Shown: positions 1-9,656, numbered from the stretch's first letter. The stretch is DNA of 64,000 nucleotides from Burkholderia sp052045245 (GCF_052045245.1 NZ_JBQEON010000029.1:45729-109728); one strand, 5' to 3'. Made by a program: numbers and translations. The notes: generated by a model from the sequence alone, not told the origin.

Positions 1-842
1 TCGTAGGACGCGATGAAGCGCTCCTTCCAGTCGGTCATGATCTCGACCGATTGCCGCGCCGCATGCTTCAGCCCGACGGCCGGCGGATCGGGCAGCTTCG
101 CGATGCCCTGCTCGCCGACCACCTCGCACTGGATGTCATAGCCGTACTGGCAGTTCACGAAGATCTCGACGTCGATACGCACGCCGCTCGCGGTTTCGAG
201 CAGCACGATCTGCGGATCGGCAAGATGGGCGCTCGCGTGGCGCGTCTTCTTCGGGTACACGACCTGCGCGCTCGCATAGTCCTCGCCGAGCAGCCAGCGC
301 AGCACGTCGAGCTCGTGGATCAGCGTGTCGGTGATCGCCATGTCGGTGGTGTAGCGCTCGCCGACCGACTGGTTGCGGTGCGCGCAATGCAGCATCAGCG
401 GCGCGCCGATCGCGCCGCTGTCGATCACGCGCTTCAGCGCGCGATAGCCTTCGTCGTACGGCCGCATGAAGCCGACCTGCACGAGCCGCTTGCCGTGCGC
501 GACTTCGGCTTCGACGATCCGCATGCAGCCCTCGGCCGTGACGGCGAGCGGCTTCTCGCAGAACACCGGCTTGCCGTGCGCGATCGCGTCGAGCACGAAC
601 GCTTCGTGCGTCGGCCCCCATGACGTGACGAGCACGGCCTGCACGTCGGCGGCCGCGACGACTTCGTGGCCGTCGCCGTAGATTTCCGCGTCGAGCCCGT
701 ATTTCGTCACCGCGTCGCGCGCCTGCTGCGGATCGATGTCGTTGACGGCCACCACGCGCGCGCCGGAGAGCGTGCGCGTGAGCCTGCGGATATGGTCCTG
801 GCCGATCGCGCCGCAGCCGATCACGCCGATTTGCAAGGTCAT
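1..842 (-). CDS. iolG: Inositol 2-dehydrogenase, partial (3' end outside window)
   Basis: NAD-dependent Gfo/Idh/MocA oxidoreductase that oxidises myo-inositol to scyllo-inosose, the first cytoplasmic step of inositol breakdown. The N-terminus is a Rossmann fold starting MTLQIGVIGCGAIGQDH (GxGxxG), followed by the family CEKPLA motif near residue 97 and a sugar-dehydrogenase C-terminal domain. About 280 codons are present and the stop lies beyond base 1. It is the last visible gene of the leftward arm of the inositol locus, 63 bp after the TIM-barrel gene. Other Gfo/Idh/MocA enzymes look alike, so the call leans on iolC/D/E/B being in the same locus. Confidence 0.88.
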   Translation of the reverse strand, partial: MTLQIGVIGCGAIGQDHIRRLTRTLSGARVVAVNDIDPQQARDAVTKYGLDAEIYGDGHEVVAAADVQAVLVTSWGPTHEAFVLDAIAHGKPVFCEKPLAVTAEGCMRIVEAEVAHGKRLVQVGFMRPYDEGYRALKRVIDSGAIGAPLMLHCAHRNQSVGERYTTDMAITDTLIHELDVLRWLLGEDYASAQVVYPKKTRHASAHLADPQIVLLETASGVRIDVEIFVNCQYGYDIQCEVVGEQGIAKLPDPPAVGLKHAARQSVEIMTDWKERFIASY

Positions 843-905
843 CCGGATATCTCCAGTCTTTCGTTCATCAACGGCGCGGCCCGTGCCGCGCCGATCGGTC
901 ATGGG

Positions 906-1820
906 TCAGCGCGTTGGCGCCCGCTCGAAATGGCGATCGACGTAGCGCTGGATCGTGTCGCGCATGTAGCGCGACGACGCCTCCGCGCGGTCCTCCCACG
1001 CGAACACGCACGACGACATCACACCGTCGAAACCGGCCTCGCCGAGCGCGCGGAAAAACCTGTCCCAGTCGATTTCGCCCTGCCCGATGTCGAGATGCTG
1101 GTGCACGCGAATCTGGTTCGAGCCGGGCGGGTTCACGATGTAGCGCAGCTGGCTGCTCTTGCGGTGGTCGAAGGTGTCGGCCACGCGCACGTGCGCGAGG
1201 ATCGGCGCGGCCTGCGCGATCATCGCGGCCAGGTCGTCGCCGTAGTAGAACGTGTGCGGCGCGATGTACGACAGCTTCAGCGACGGCGAGCCGATATTGG
1301 TGACGATGTCGATCGCCGGCTGCAGCTGCTCGATCCAGTCTTCCGGATGCGGCTCGACCGACAGCACGATGCGTTCGCGCTCGAGGATCGGCAACAGCTC
1401 GTCCATCGAACGGAACCATGCGGCCTCGCACAGCGCCTGAGGGTTCGCGCCCGGACGCTCGCCGACCGAGCGCTCCGGCGACGCACCGCGCCCGAACTCG
1501 GATACCATCAGCGGGCACTCCATCTCGACCGCGACCTCGATCGCCTTCTTCCAGCAGCGCATCGCCCATTGCCGCTCGTCCTCGAACGGGCTGGCCCAGC
1601 GGTACATCGGCTGCAGCGACGCGAGGCCGACGCCACTGGCGCGCAGCGCGTGCCGGAACGCGGCCATGCGCTCGCGCGTCGCGCGCGGCATCACCCACCA
1701 GTCGAGAAAATCGCTGCGCGGCGACAACTCGATCTGGTCGTAGCCGAGCTCGGCGACCGCGTGCGGCAGCCGGTCGAGCGGCAGGTGGCGAATCATGTAG
1801 GGATCCAGAGCGATCTTCAT
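906..1820 (-). CDS. Sugar phosphate isomerase/epimerase-like TIM-barrel protein
   Basis: 304 residues of the xylose-isomerase-like/AP endonuclease 2 TIM-barrel superfamily, the superfamily that also holds IolE, IolH and IolI. It starts MKIALDPYMIRHLPLDRLP. Acidic and His residues expected of a divalent-metal site are visible (ELSPRSDF, SVEPHPEDW, a HQHLDIGQGEIDW stretch near residue 240). It lies 19 bp after the ABC permease and before iolG. The position suggests interconversion of an inosose or inositol isomer (IolH/IolI-like), but the exact reaction cannot be read from sequence. Confidence 0.75.
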   Translation of the reverse strand: MKIALDPYMIRHLPLDRLPHAVAELGYDQIELSPRSDFLDWWVMPRATRERMAAFRHALRASGVGLASLQPMYRWASPFEDERQWAMRCWKKAIEVAVEMECPLMVSEFGRGASPERSVGERPGANPQALCEAAWFRSMDELLPILERERIVLSVEPHPEDWIEQLQPAIDIVTNIGSPSLKLSYIAPHTFYYGDDLAAMIAQAAPILAHVRVADTFDHRKSSQLRYIVNPPGSNQIRVHQHLDIGQGEIDWDRFFRALGEAGFDGVMSSCVFAWEDRAEASSRYMRDTIQRYVDRHFERAPTR

Positions 1821-1839
1821 GTTGTTCCCGGTCGATGAA

Positions 1840-2865
1840 TCAGCGGCGCGACTTCTTGTTGCGGTACTGGTCGGCGATCACGGCCGCGACGATGATCGCG
1901 CCCTTGACCATCTCCTGGTAGTACGCGTCGATCCGGATGAACGTGAAGCCCGACGTCATCACGCCGAGGATCAGCACGCCGATCACGGTGCCCGTCACGC
2001 GCCCGAGGCCGCCCGACAGCGACGTGCCGCCGATCACGACGGCCGCGATCGCATCGAGTTCGTACATCACGCCCATGCCCGACTGGCCGGAAATCGCACG
2101 CGCGGCCGTCACGGTGCCGGCGATGCCGCTCAACAGGCCCGCGATCGCGTAGACGAACACCAGGTGGCGCGTCACGTTGATGCCCGACACGACGGCCGCA
2201 TGGCGGTTCGCGCCGATCGCATAGGTGTACTTGCCGAAGCGCGTGTAGCGCAGCACCACGTGGAAGATCGCGGCGACGACCAGGAAGATGATCACCGGGT
2301 TCGCACCCGCGCCGATTGCCGCGAACGGATCGGTCAGCATCGACACCGGCATCCCGTTGGTGAACCACTTCGCGAAGCCGCGCGCGGCAACCATCGTGCC
2401 GAGCGTCGCGATGAACGGCGGGATGCCCGTCAGCGCGATCAGCGAACCGTTCAGCAGGCCGACCAGCAACCCGACGCACACGCCCGCCAGCACCGGCCAG
2501 ATCACCGGCAGGTCGGTCAGGTGCGGGAACACCGCGCGCGGAAAATCGGATACCTGCGCGAGGCTGGCCGACACGACCGCCGCCGCGGCGACGACCGACC
2601 CGGACGACAGGTCGATCCCGCTCGTGATGATCACGAGGTTCACGCCGACCGCGATGATGCCGATCACGGCCATCTGCAGCACGATGATCTCGAGCCGCTC
2701 CGCGTTGAACAGGAAGCTCTGGCCGACCACGAGCCAGCCGATCACCTCGAAGAACAGGCTGATGCCCACCAGCACCAGGAAGATGCTCAGTTCGGGCGGC
2801 CACTTCGCGTGCCGCGTCTTGATCGTCAGGGACTGCGCGTCCGCGACCGGATTCAGGTTGCCCAT
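1840..2865 (-). CDS. Inositol ABC transporter permease (RbsC family)
   Basis: 341-residue multi-span inner-membrane permease of the ribose/xylose/inositol (CUT2) class. Hydrophobic segments run through the whole protein. The family signature GVNLVIITSGIDLSSGSVVA lies near residues 75-95 and a GGTSLSGGLGRVTGT motif near the C-terminus. The ATG at 2865 (MGNLNPVAD) is chosen because it follows directly after the ATPase gene and gives the usual family length. With the ATPase and binding protein it forms a complete importer; inositol as substrate is inferred from the flanking iol genes. Confidence 0.88.
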   Translation of the reverse strand: MGNLNPVADAQSLTIKTRHAKWPPELSIFLVLVGISLFFEVIGWLVVGQSFLFNAERLEIIVLQMAVIGIIAVGVNLVIITSGIDLSSGSVVAAAAVVSASLAQVSDFPRAVFPHLTDLPVIWPVLAGVCVGLLVGLLNGSLIALTGIPPFIATLGTMVAARGFAKWFTNGMPVSMLTDPFAAIGAGANPVIIFLVVAAIFHVVLRYTRFGKYTYAIGANRHAAVVSGINVTRHLVFVYAIAGLLSGIAGTVTAARAISGQSGMGVMYELDAIAAVVIGGTSLSGGLGRVTGTVIGVLILGVMTSGFTFIRIDAYYQEMVKGAIIVAAVIADQYRNKKSRR

Positions 2866-2891
2866 TGCTTTGTCTCCATGCTTGTTGCGGC

Positions 2892-4448
2892 TCAGCGCGA
2901 GGCCAGGTCCATGATGCGGACCTGGTCGGCGTCCTTGCGTTCGACGATGCCGGTCATCCGGCCTTCGTGCATCACCATCACGCGGTCGCTCATGCCGAGC
3001 ACCTCCGGCATCTCCGACGAGATCATCATCACCGCGACGCCCTTGCCGGCGAGCGCGCTGACGAGCCGGTGAATCTCGGCCTTCGCGCCGACGTCGATCC
3101 CGCGCGTCGGTTCGTCGAGGATCAGGATGCGCGGCTGCGTCAGCAGCCACCGGCCGATCAGCACCTTCTGCTGGTTGCCGCCCGACAGGTTCTGGATTTC
3201 CTCGTGCAGCCCGGGCGTCTTCACGCGCAGCATCCGGCTCATTTCCTCGCAGTCGCGCTTGAGCTGCGTCTGCCGCACGAAATTGAACTTCACGTAGCGG
3301 TTGCTGAGCACCGCCGCTTCCATGTTCGCGAGCAGGTCGAGATTCAGGAAGCAGCCGGTGTCCTTGCGATCCTCGGTGAGGAACGCCATCCCGTGCTTCA
3401 TCGCCTGCGCGGGCGTGGCGATGCGCACCGGCTTGCCGTCGATGCGGATCTCGCCGGACGTCGCCGGCACGACACCGAACAACGCCTCCGCGACGTTCGA
3501 GCGCCCGGAGCCGACGAGGCCCGCGACGCCGAGGATCTCGCCCGCGCGCAGCTCGAAGCTGACGTCGCGGAACACGCCGTCGACGCCGAGATTCTTCACG
3601 GCCAGCACGACGTCGCCGATCGGTACCGCCTCCTTCGGGAACATCTGCGTGATCTCGCGGCCGACCATCATCCGGATGATGTCGTCGCGCGTGACGTCGG
3701 TCGACGCATGCGTGCCGATGTACTTGCCGTCGCGAAACACCGAGAACTCGTCGGCGATCTCGAACAGCTCGTTCATCTTGTGCGTGATGTAGACGATGCC
3801 CTTTCCCTGCTCGCGCAGCTGGCGAATGATCCGGAACAGGTGCGTGACTTCCTTCTCGGTCAGCGCGGAGGTCGGCTCGTCCATGATCAGCACGTCGGAG
3901 TCGAACGACACGGCCTTCGCGATCTCGACCATCTGGCGGCTCGCGACCGTCAGCGTGCGCACGTCGGCTTCCGGATCGATGTCGATCGACAGCCGCTCGA
4001 ACAGCGCGGCGGTGCGCCGGCGCAGTTCGGCGTGATCGATCAGGCCGAAGCGGTTCTTCGGTTCGCGGCGGATCCAGATGTTCTCCGCGACCGTCATGTA
4101 CGGCATCAGGTTGAGCTCCTGGTGGATCATCGCGATCCCGCGATCGAGCGCGTCGAGCGGACCGTTCAGCACGACCGGCTCGCCGTTGATCAGGATCTCG
4201 CCCTGATCGGGCGTGTAGACGCCGGCGATGATCTTCATCAGCGTCGACTTGCCGGCGCCGTTCTCGCCCATCAGCGCATGCACGGTGCCGCGGCGCACGC
4301 GGAACTGCACGCCGTCGAGCGCGACGACGCCGGGAAACGACTTGCCGACGCCGCGCACCTCGAGCAGGCAATCGGCAACGGGCGCGGCAAACGACGCGGC
4401 CGGCGCGCTTTCGCTGGCCATCGAGCGCGCGATCCTGGCTGTAAACAT
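2892..4448 (-). CDS. Inositol ABC transporter ATP-binding protein (RbsA/MglA type, two ABC domains)
   Basis: 518 residues with tandem ABC domains, as in RbsA/MglA. Domain 1 has Walker A GENGAGKST near residue 61 and Walker B VLIMDEPTSAL. Domain 2 has the degenerate P-loop GLVGSGRSN that is normal for the second half of this family, then LSGGNQQK and ILILDEPTRGID. The ATG at 4448 has a GAGGAA Shine-Dalgarno five bases upstream. It lies 67 bp after the binding-protein gene and 26 bp before the permease. It energises uptake of the same substrate. Confidence 0.9.
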   Translation of the reverse strand: MFTARIARSMASESAPAASFAAPVADCLLEVRGVGKSFPGVVALDGVQFRVRRGTVHALMGENGAGKSTLMKIIAGVYTPDQGEILINGEPVVLNGPLDALDRGIAMIHQELNLMPYMTVAENIWIRREPKNRFGLIDHAELRRRTAALFERLSIDIDPEADVRTLTVASRQMVEIAKAVSFDSDVLIMDEPTSALTEKEVTHLFRIIRQLREQGKGIVYITHKMNELFEIADEFSVFRDGKYIGTHASTDVTRDDIIRMMVGREITQMFPKEAVPIGDVVLAVKNLGVDGVFRDVSFELRAGEILGVAGLVGSGRSNVAEALFGVVPATSGEIRIDGKPVRIATPAQAMKHGMAFLTEDRKDTGCFLNLDLLANMEAAVLSNRYVKFNFVRQTQLKRDCEEMSRMLRVKTPGLHEEIQNLSGGNQQKVLIGRWLLTQPRILILDEPTRGIDVGAKAEIHRLVSALAGKGVAVMMISSEMPEVLGMSDRVMVMHEGRMTGIVERKDADQVRIMDLASR

Positions 4449-4515
4449 GGACGTTCCTCGAAAGTCGCACGCGAACCCGGACGGGCCGGGCTCGCGCGGT
4501 TCAGCGCAAACGCGG

Positions 4516-5442
4516 TCAGTGCTTCGCGTACTGGCTCATGTTCTCCGGCGTGACGAGCTCGAACGGCACGTTCACGTAGCGGTCGACGGGCTGCTTCTTC
4601 GCGAGCTTCAGCGCCGCGGCCACCGCCTGCGCGCCCTGCCCGGCCGCGTTCTGGTACACGGACACCTTCAGCTCGCCGCTCTTCATCGCCGCGAGCCCGT
4701 CCGGCGTCGCGTCGATGCCCGCGACGACCGTCTTCGGCGTCAACTTGCGCGCGGCCTTCAGCGCGTTGATCGCGCCGATCGCCATTTCGTCGTTGTTCGA
4801 CACGATCGCGTCGAACTTCGTCCCGGAGCTCAGCCAGTTCATCGTGATGTCCTGGCCCTGCGTGCGGCTCCACTTGCCTTCGCGCTTGTCGACGATCTTC
4901 ATGCCGGAACAGTCCTTGGTCGCGATCACGTCCTCGATGTCCTGGGTACGCGCACGCGCCGACTCGTTGGACAGCTCGCCCATCAGCACGAGGATGTCGC
5001 CCTTGCCGCCGAGCAGCTTGCACACCTGGCGCGCCTGCAGCGTGCCCGACTGCTTCTCGTCGGACGCGACCACCGCGACGCCGGCCGGCAGCTTGTCGAA
5101 ATCGACCGGCTTGCGGTTCACGTAGACGAGCGGAATCTTCGCGGCGGCCACCATCCTGGTGATCTTCGGCGTCGCGTCGGTATCGACCGCATTCACGATG
5201 ATCGCGTCGACCTTCTGCGCGATCATGTTCTGGACCTGGCTCAACTGCTTGCCGACGTCGTTGCCGCCGTCCTCGATCTGCACGGTCGCGCCGTCCTTCT
5301 TCGCCGCATCACTGATGCTGTTGCGCAGGATCGTCAGGAACGTGTCGTCGAACGATGCCATCGTCACGCCGATCTTCTCGGCATGCGCGAGCGGCATGGC
5401 GAGGATTGCGGCGGCCGCGGCGGCCATCAGCTTGGTCTTCAT
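4516..5442 (-). CDS. Periplasmic sugar/inositol-binding protein
   Basis: 308-residue periplasmic-binding-protein family 1 (RbsB-like) protein with a clear signal peptide (MKTKLMAAAAAAILAMPLAHA) and mature start EKIGVTMASFDDTF. It captures the ligand and delivers it to the CUT2 permease. A GTG six bases upstream (5448) is an alternative start; GAGGAGA at 5453-5459 could serve either. It is the first gene of the leftward arm, so its promoter and operators should lie in 5443-5747. Inositol specificity is inferred from context. Confidence 0.87.
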   Translation of the reverse strand: MKTKLMAAAAAAILAMPLAHAEKIGVTMASFDDTFLTILRNSISDAAKKDGATVQIEDGGNDVGKQLSQVQNMIAQKVDAIIVNAVDTDATPKITRMVAAAKIPLVYVNRKPVDFDKLPAGVAVVASDEKQSGTLQARQVCKLLGGKGDILVLMGELSNESARARTQDIEDVIATKDCSGMKIVDKREGKWSRTQGQDITMNWLSSGTKFDAIVSNNDEMAIGAINALKAARKLTPKTVVAGIDATPDGLAAMKSGELKVSVYQNAAGQGAQAVAAALKLAKKQPVDRYVNVPFELVTPENMSQYAKH

Positions 5443-5559
5443 GATCACTCTGTCTCCTCATCTCCGGGGGCGGAAAGCGGCGCGTTGCGCGCCGCCGGGC
5501 CGAGTCCGATATGGACTGAAGCATCCGGATGAAACTGTAGATCACTTCCTCGAGAATTT

Positions 5560-5603
5560 GGAAATTTATTTCTACGTGATTTCACCTAGGGAACTGGATT
5601 TCC
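5560..5603. promoter_or_regulatory. Tandem GGAA-N6-TTCC-like operators between the divergent inositol arms
   Basis: Two dyads face each other in the divergent spacer: GGAAATTTATTTCT at 5560-5573 (GGAA-N6-TTCt, one mismatch) and GGAACTGGATTTCC at 5590-5603 (an exact GGAA-N6-TTCC). Their starts are 30 bp apart, close to three helical turns. A 9-bp inverted repeat (TTTGGAAAT at 5557-5565, ATTTCCAAA at 5598-5606) also joins the pair. From memory, GGAA-N6-TTCC is the motif reported for RpiR-type IolR repressors of rhizobial iol genes. Control of both arms by an IolR-like protein is inferred; no such gene is in the window. Confidence 0.6.
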
Positions 5604-5747
5604 AAAAAGTCTAGACTCCGTTCCGTAGCCCGATTCCTTGCGGCAGGCATTCTCGTGTCGTGCCGCCCCCGTGACGGACAACCGTCGCGACATCGGTCCC
5701 CAAACCGCCGGCAGCGCCCATCGCCGGCCGCGAGCGTGATACATGAT

Positions 5748-7706
5748 ATGAGCCCGTTGAATTTTCCGACTGACCGCCCCATCGATCTCGCCTGCCTCGG
5801 CCGTGTCGCCGTGGATCTTTACGCGCAGCAGTACGGCAGCCGCCTGGAGGATGCGCGCAGCTTCCAGATGTATCTCGGCGGCTCGTCGGGCAACGTCGCG
5901 TTCGGCGTCGCCCGGCTCGGGCTGAAGACCGCGATGATCTCGCGCGTCGGCGACGAGCAGATGGGCCGCTTCGTGCGCGAGACGCTCGAGCGCGAAGGCT
6001 GCGACACGAGCCAGCTGCAGACCGACCCCGAGCGCCTGACCGCGCTGGTGCTGCTCGGGCTCAAGGATCGCGACGCGTTCCCGCTGCTGTTCGTGCGCGA
6101 GAACTGCGCGGACATGGCCGTGCGCGCCGACGAGATCCGCGAGGACTTCATCGCCGGCTGCCGCGCGCTCGCGATCACCGGCACGCACCTTTCGACGCCG
6201 GCCGCCCGCGAAGCCTCGCTGACCGCGCTCGGCTACGCGCGCCGCCACGGCGTCGTGCGGATCCTCGACATCGACTACCGGCCGGTGCTGTGGGGGCTGA
6301 CCGCGCGCGGCGCGGGCGAGAACCGCTACGTGCCGGACGCGCAGGTCACGCGGCAGTTGCAGCAGGTGCTCGGCGAATTCGACCTGCTGGTCGGCACCGA
6401 AGAGGAATTCCTGATCGCGGGCGGCGTGCCGCACGACCTGATCGCGTCGCTCGAGGCCGTGCGCCGTGCGAGCAACGCGGCGCTGGTGGTCAAGCGCGGC
6501 GCGCTCGGCTGCTGCGTGATCGACGGCGACATCCCCGCGCGCATCGACGATGCGCCGACCTTCCACGGCGAACGCGTGGAAGTGCTGAACGTGCTCGGCG
6601 CGGGCGACGCGTTCCTGGCGGGCCTGCTGTCCGGGCTGCTGCGCGGGCGCGACTGGGCGGAAGCGACACGCATCGCGAATGCGTGCGGCGCGATCGTCGT
6701 GTCGCGCCACGCGTGTTCGGCCGCGATGCCGACGCCGGCCGAACTCGCGCACTGGTTCGGCGGCAGCCGCAACCCGCAGGTGGACGCCGATCGCACGCTC
6801 GCGCACCTGCATCGCGTGACTGTGCCGCGCCGCGCATGGGACGACCTGTGCGTGATGGCGTTCGACCATCGCAGCCAGTTCTACGAACTCGCGATGCAGG
6901 CCGGCGCAGACGAAGCGCGGATCAAGACGCTGAAGCGCCTGCTCGTGCGCGCGGCCGAACAGGTCGAGCGCGAGCGCCATCTCGACGGGCACGTCGGCGT
7001 GCTGATCGACGGCGGTGCGTACGGTCGCGACGCGCTCGCGTCGGCCACCGGCCGCGGCTGGTGGGTCGGCCGCCCGGTCGAACTGCCCGGCTCGCGGCCA
7101 CTGTGCTTCGACGACACGCGCTCGGTCGGCTCGTCGCTCGCGCACTGGCCGACCGAACAGGTCGTGAAGTGCCTCGTCCACTACCACCCCGACGACGACG
7201 TCGACCTGCGCGTCGCGCAGGAGCAGCGCGTGCTGGAGCTGTGGGAAGCCACGCGCGCGAGCGGCAACGAACTGCTGCTGGAAATCATCCCGCCGCGCGC
7301 GGTCACGCCGGCCGGCACCGAGGACGACGCGGTGCTGCGCACGGTCGCGCGCTTCTACAACCTCGGCGTGCTGCCCGAGTGGTGGAAGCTCGCGCCGATG
7401 AGCGCCGACGGCTGGGCGCGGCTCGAGACGCTGGTGGCCGAACGCGATCCGCACTGCCGCGGCGCGGTGATCCTCGGGCTGAACCAGCCGCTGCAGTATC
7501 TCGTCGACAGCTTCCGCTCGGCGACCAATCCGATCGTCAAGGGCTTCATGGTGGGGCGCACGCTGTGGGCGGATGCGTCGCTGCACTGGCTCGCCGGCCG
7601 GATCGACGACCAGGCGCTGATCGACGAAGTGGCCGGCAATTTCGTGCAGCTGGTCGACGCGTGGCTCGGCCGCCGGGCCGCGGCGCGCGCCGCCGCTGCC
7701 GCCTGA
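5748..7706 (+). CDS. iolC: Bifunctional 5-dehydro-2-deoxygluconokinase / DUF2090 aldolase-type protein
   Basis: 652-residue fusion. Residues about 10-330 are a PfkB-family kinase (glycine-rich MYLGGSSGNVAFG near residue 41, catalytic GAGD at 284-287) that phosphorylates 5-dehydro-2-deoxygluconate. Residues about 345-640 are DUF2090, which in such fusions is assigned the aldolase step on the phosphorylated product, replacing a separate IolJ. ATG at 5748 is preferred; an in-frame GTG lies at 5736. First gene of the rightward arm, 66 bp before iolD. The aldolase role is known from family annotation only. Confidence 0.88.
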   Translation: MSPLNFPTDRPIDLACLGRVAVDLYAQQYGSRLEDARSFQMYLGGSSGNVAFGVARLGLKTAMISRVGDEQMGRFVRETLEREGCDTSQLQTDPERLTALVLLGLKDRDAFPLLFVRENCADMAVRADEIREDFIAGCRALAITGTHLSTPAAREASLTALGYARRHGVVRILDIDYRPVLWGLTARGAGENRYVPDAQVTRQLQQVLGEFDLLVGTEEEFLIAGGVPHDLIASLEAVRRASNAALVVKRGALGCCVIDGDIPARIDDAPTFHGERVEVLNVLGAGDAFLAGLLSGLLRGRDWAEATRIANACGAIVVSRHACSAAMPTPAELAHWFGGSRNPQVDADRTLAHLHRVTVPRRAWDDLCVMAFDHRSQFYELAMQAGADEARIKTLKRLLVRAAEQVERERHLDGHVGVLIDGGAYGRDALASATGRGWWVGRPVELPGSRPLCFDDTRSVGSSLAHWPTEQVVKCLVHYHPDDDVDLRVAQEQRVLELWEATRASGNELLLEIIPPRAVTPAGTEDDAVLRTVARFYNLGVLPEWWKLAPMSADGWARLETLVAERDPHCRGAVILGLNQPLQYLVDSFRSATNPIVKGFMVGRTLWADASLHWLAGRIDDQALIDEVAGNFVQLVDAWLGRRAAARAAAAA

Positions 7707-7772
7707 GGCCTGGGGCTGCCGCCTGATGCCGATGCCCGTGACGACCACCCGACTCTTCCTGAACGACAGACG

Positions 7773-9656
7773 ATGACCACCACCGTGAGACTGACCGTCA
7801 GCCAGGCGCTCGTGCGCTATCTGGCCGCCCTGCGCGCCGAAGTCGTCCAGCCGGACGGCCGCACCGAGATCCTGCCCTATTGCGGCGGCGTATTCGCGAT
7901 CTTCGGCCACGGCAACGTGGCCGGGCTCGGCGAGGCGCTGCACGCCGAGCGAAACCGGCTGCCGACCTTCCGCGCGCACAACGAGCAAGGGATGGCGAAT
8001 GCGGCCGTCGCGTTCGCGAAAGCGAATTTCCGCCAGCGGATGATGGCCGCGACGTCGAGCATCGGCCCCGGCGCGACCAACATGCTCACCTCCGCCGCGC
8101 TCGCGCACGTCGGCCGGCTGCCGCTGTTGCTGCTGCCCGGCGACGTGTTCGTGTCGCGGCTGCCCGACCCGGTGCTGCAGCAGGTCGAGGATTTCGAACA
8201 GGGCGACGTCAGCGCGAACGACTGCTTCCGGCCGGTCACGCGCTACTTCGATCGCATCACGTCGCCCGAGCAACTGCTGGTCGCGCTGCCGCGCGCGATC
8301 CAGGTGATGACCGATCCCGCGCAGTGCGGGCCCGTCTGCCTCGCGTTGCCGCAGGACGTGCAGACCTTCGCGTACGACTGGCCCGAGGATTTCTTCGCGC
8401 CGCCGGTGATCCGGATGCGCCGGCCGCCGGCCGACGCGCTCGAGCTCGCCGATGCGCTCGACGTGCTGAAAGCCGCGAAGAAGCCGCTGATCGTCGCCGG
8501 CGGCGGCGTGCTGTACAGCCAGGCGTGGGACGCGCTGCGCGCGTTCGCCGACACGCACGGCGTGCCGGTCGCCGAATCGCAGGCCGGCAAGGGCAGCCTC
8601 GCGTGGGACCATCCGCTGAACCTCGGGTCGATCGGCGTGACGGGCTCGCCCGCCGCCAATCGCGCGGCCGCGCAGGCCGACGTGGTGTTCGCGGTCGGCA
8701 CGCGGCTGCAGGACTTCACGACCGGCTCGCATGCGCTGTTCGGCAACGCGACGCTGCTGAGCCTGAACGTGCAGTCGTTCGATGCGGGCAAGAAACGCGG
8801 CCGGCAATTGATCGCGGATGCGCGCACGGGCCTCGGCCAGTTGTCGGCCGCGCTCGCGGGCTGGCACGCCGATGCGGCGTGGAGCGCCGCGAACCGCGAC
8901 CGGGCCGCCGCATGGAACGCGCGCGTGACCGAGCTGACCACTCGCATCCCGAAGGACACGCTGCCCTACGACGCGGAAGTGATCGGTGCGGTGCGCGATT
9001 CCGCGGCCGACGCGGGACGCGACAGCGCGCGCGACGATCTCGTCGTGTGCGCGGCCGGCACGCTGCCGGCCGAGCTCCACAAGCTGTGGCGCAGCGGCGT
9101 GCCGGGCAACTATCACATGGACTATGCGTACTCGTGCATGGGCTACGAGGTCGCGGGCGGCCTCGGCGCGAAGCTCGCGCGGCCCGGGCGCGAAGTGATC
9201 GTGATCGTCGGCGACGGCTCGTACATGATGCTCAACGCGGAACTCGCGACGTCCGTGATGCTCGGCCGCAAGCTCATCGTCGTGATCCTCGACAACCGCG
9301 GCTACGGCTGCATCGAGCGGCTGCAGCTGAATTGCGGCGGCGCGAGCTTCAACAACATGCTCGACGACTGCGTGCCCGAAGGCGGCGAGCGCTCGACGAT
9401 CGACTTCGCGATGCATGCGCGCGCGATGGGCGCCGAAGCCGTGTACGTGCGCGACGTCGCCGAGTTGCGCAGCGAGATGAAGCGTGCGCGTGCGGCCAGG
9501 ACGAGCCAGGTGCTCGTGATCGACACGACCCACGAACGCACGACCGCGGACGGCGGCGCGTGGTGGGAAGTCGCGGTGCCGCAGGTGTCCGCGCGCGCCG
9601 GTGTCGAGCGCGCGCACCAGACGTATCTCGACGAGAAAACCCGGCAGCGGCGCTAA
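7773..9656 (+). CDS. iolD: 3D-(3,5/4)-trihydroxycyclohexane-1,2-dione hydrolase
   Basis: 627-residue thiamine-diphosphate enzyme that opens the inositol-derived ring to give 5-deoxy-glucuronate. The cofactor-activating Glu sits in RAHNEQGMA near residue 72. The central domain is followed by the C-terminal ThDP/Mg-binding GDGSYMMLNAE motif near residues 480-490, ending in an NRGYG element. Length fits IolD (about 620-640), which is longer than acetolactate synthases. It lies between iolC and iolE in the same direction (66 and 63 bp spacers). Confidence 0.93.
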   Translation: MTTTVRLTVSQALVRYLAALRAEVVQPDGRTEILPYCGGVFAIFGHGNVAGLGEALHAERNRLPTFRAHNEQGMANAAVAFAKANFRQRMMAATSSIGPGATNMLTSAALAHVGRLPLLLLPGDVFVSRLPDPVLQQVEDFEQGDVSANDCFRPVTRYFDRITSPEQLLVALPRAIQVMTDPAQCGPVCLALPQDVQTFAYDWPEDFFAPPVIRMRRPPADALELADALDVLKAAKKPLIVAGGGVLYSQAWDALRAFADTHGVPVAESQAGKGSLAWDHPLNLGSIGVTGSPAANRAAAQADVVFAVGTRLQDFTTGSHALFGNATLLSLNVQSFDAGKKRGRQLIADARTGLGQLSAALAGWHADAAWSAANRDRAAAWNARVTELTTRIPKDTLPYDAEVIGAVRDSAADAGRDSARDDLVVCAAGTLPAELHKLWRSGVPGNYHMDYAYSCMGYEVAGGLGAKLARPGREVIVIVGDGSYMMLNAELATSVMLGRKLIVVILDNRGYGCIERLQLNCGGASFNNMLDDCVPEGGERSTIDFAMHARAMGAEAVYVRDVAELRSEMKRARAARTSQVLVIDTTHERTTADGGAWWEVAVPQVSARAGVERAHQTYLDEKTRQRR

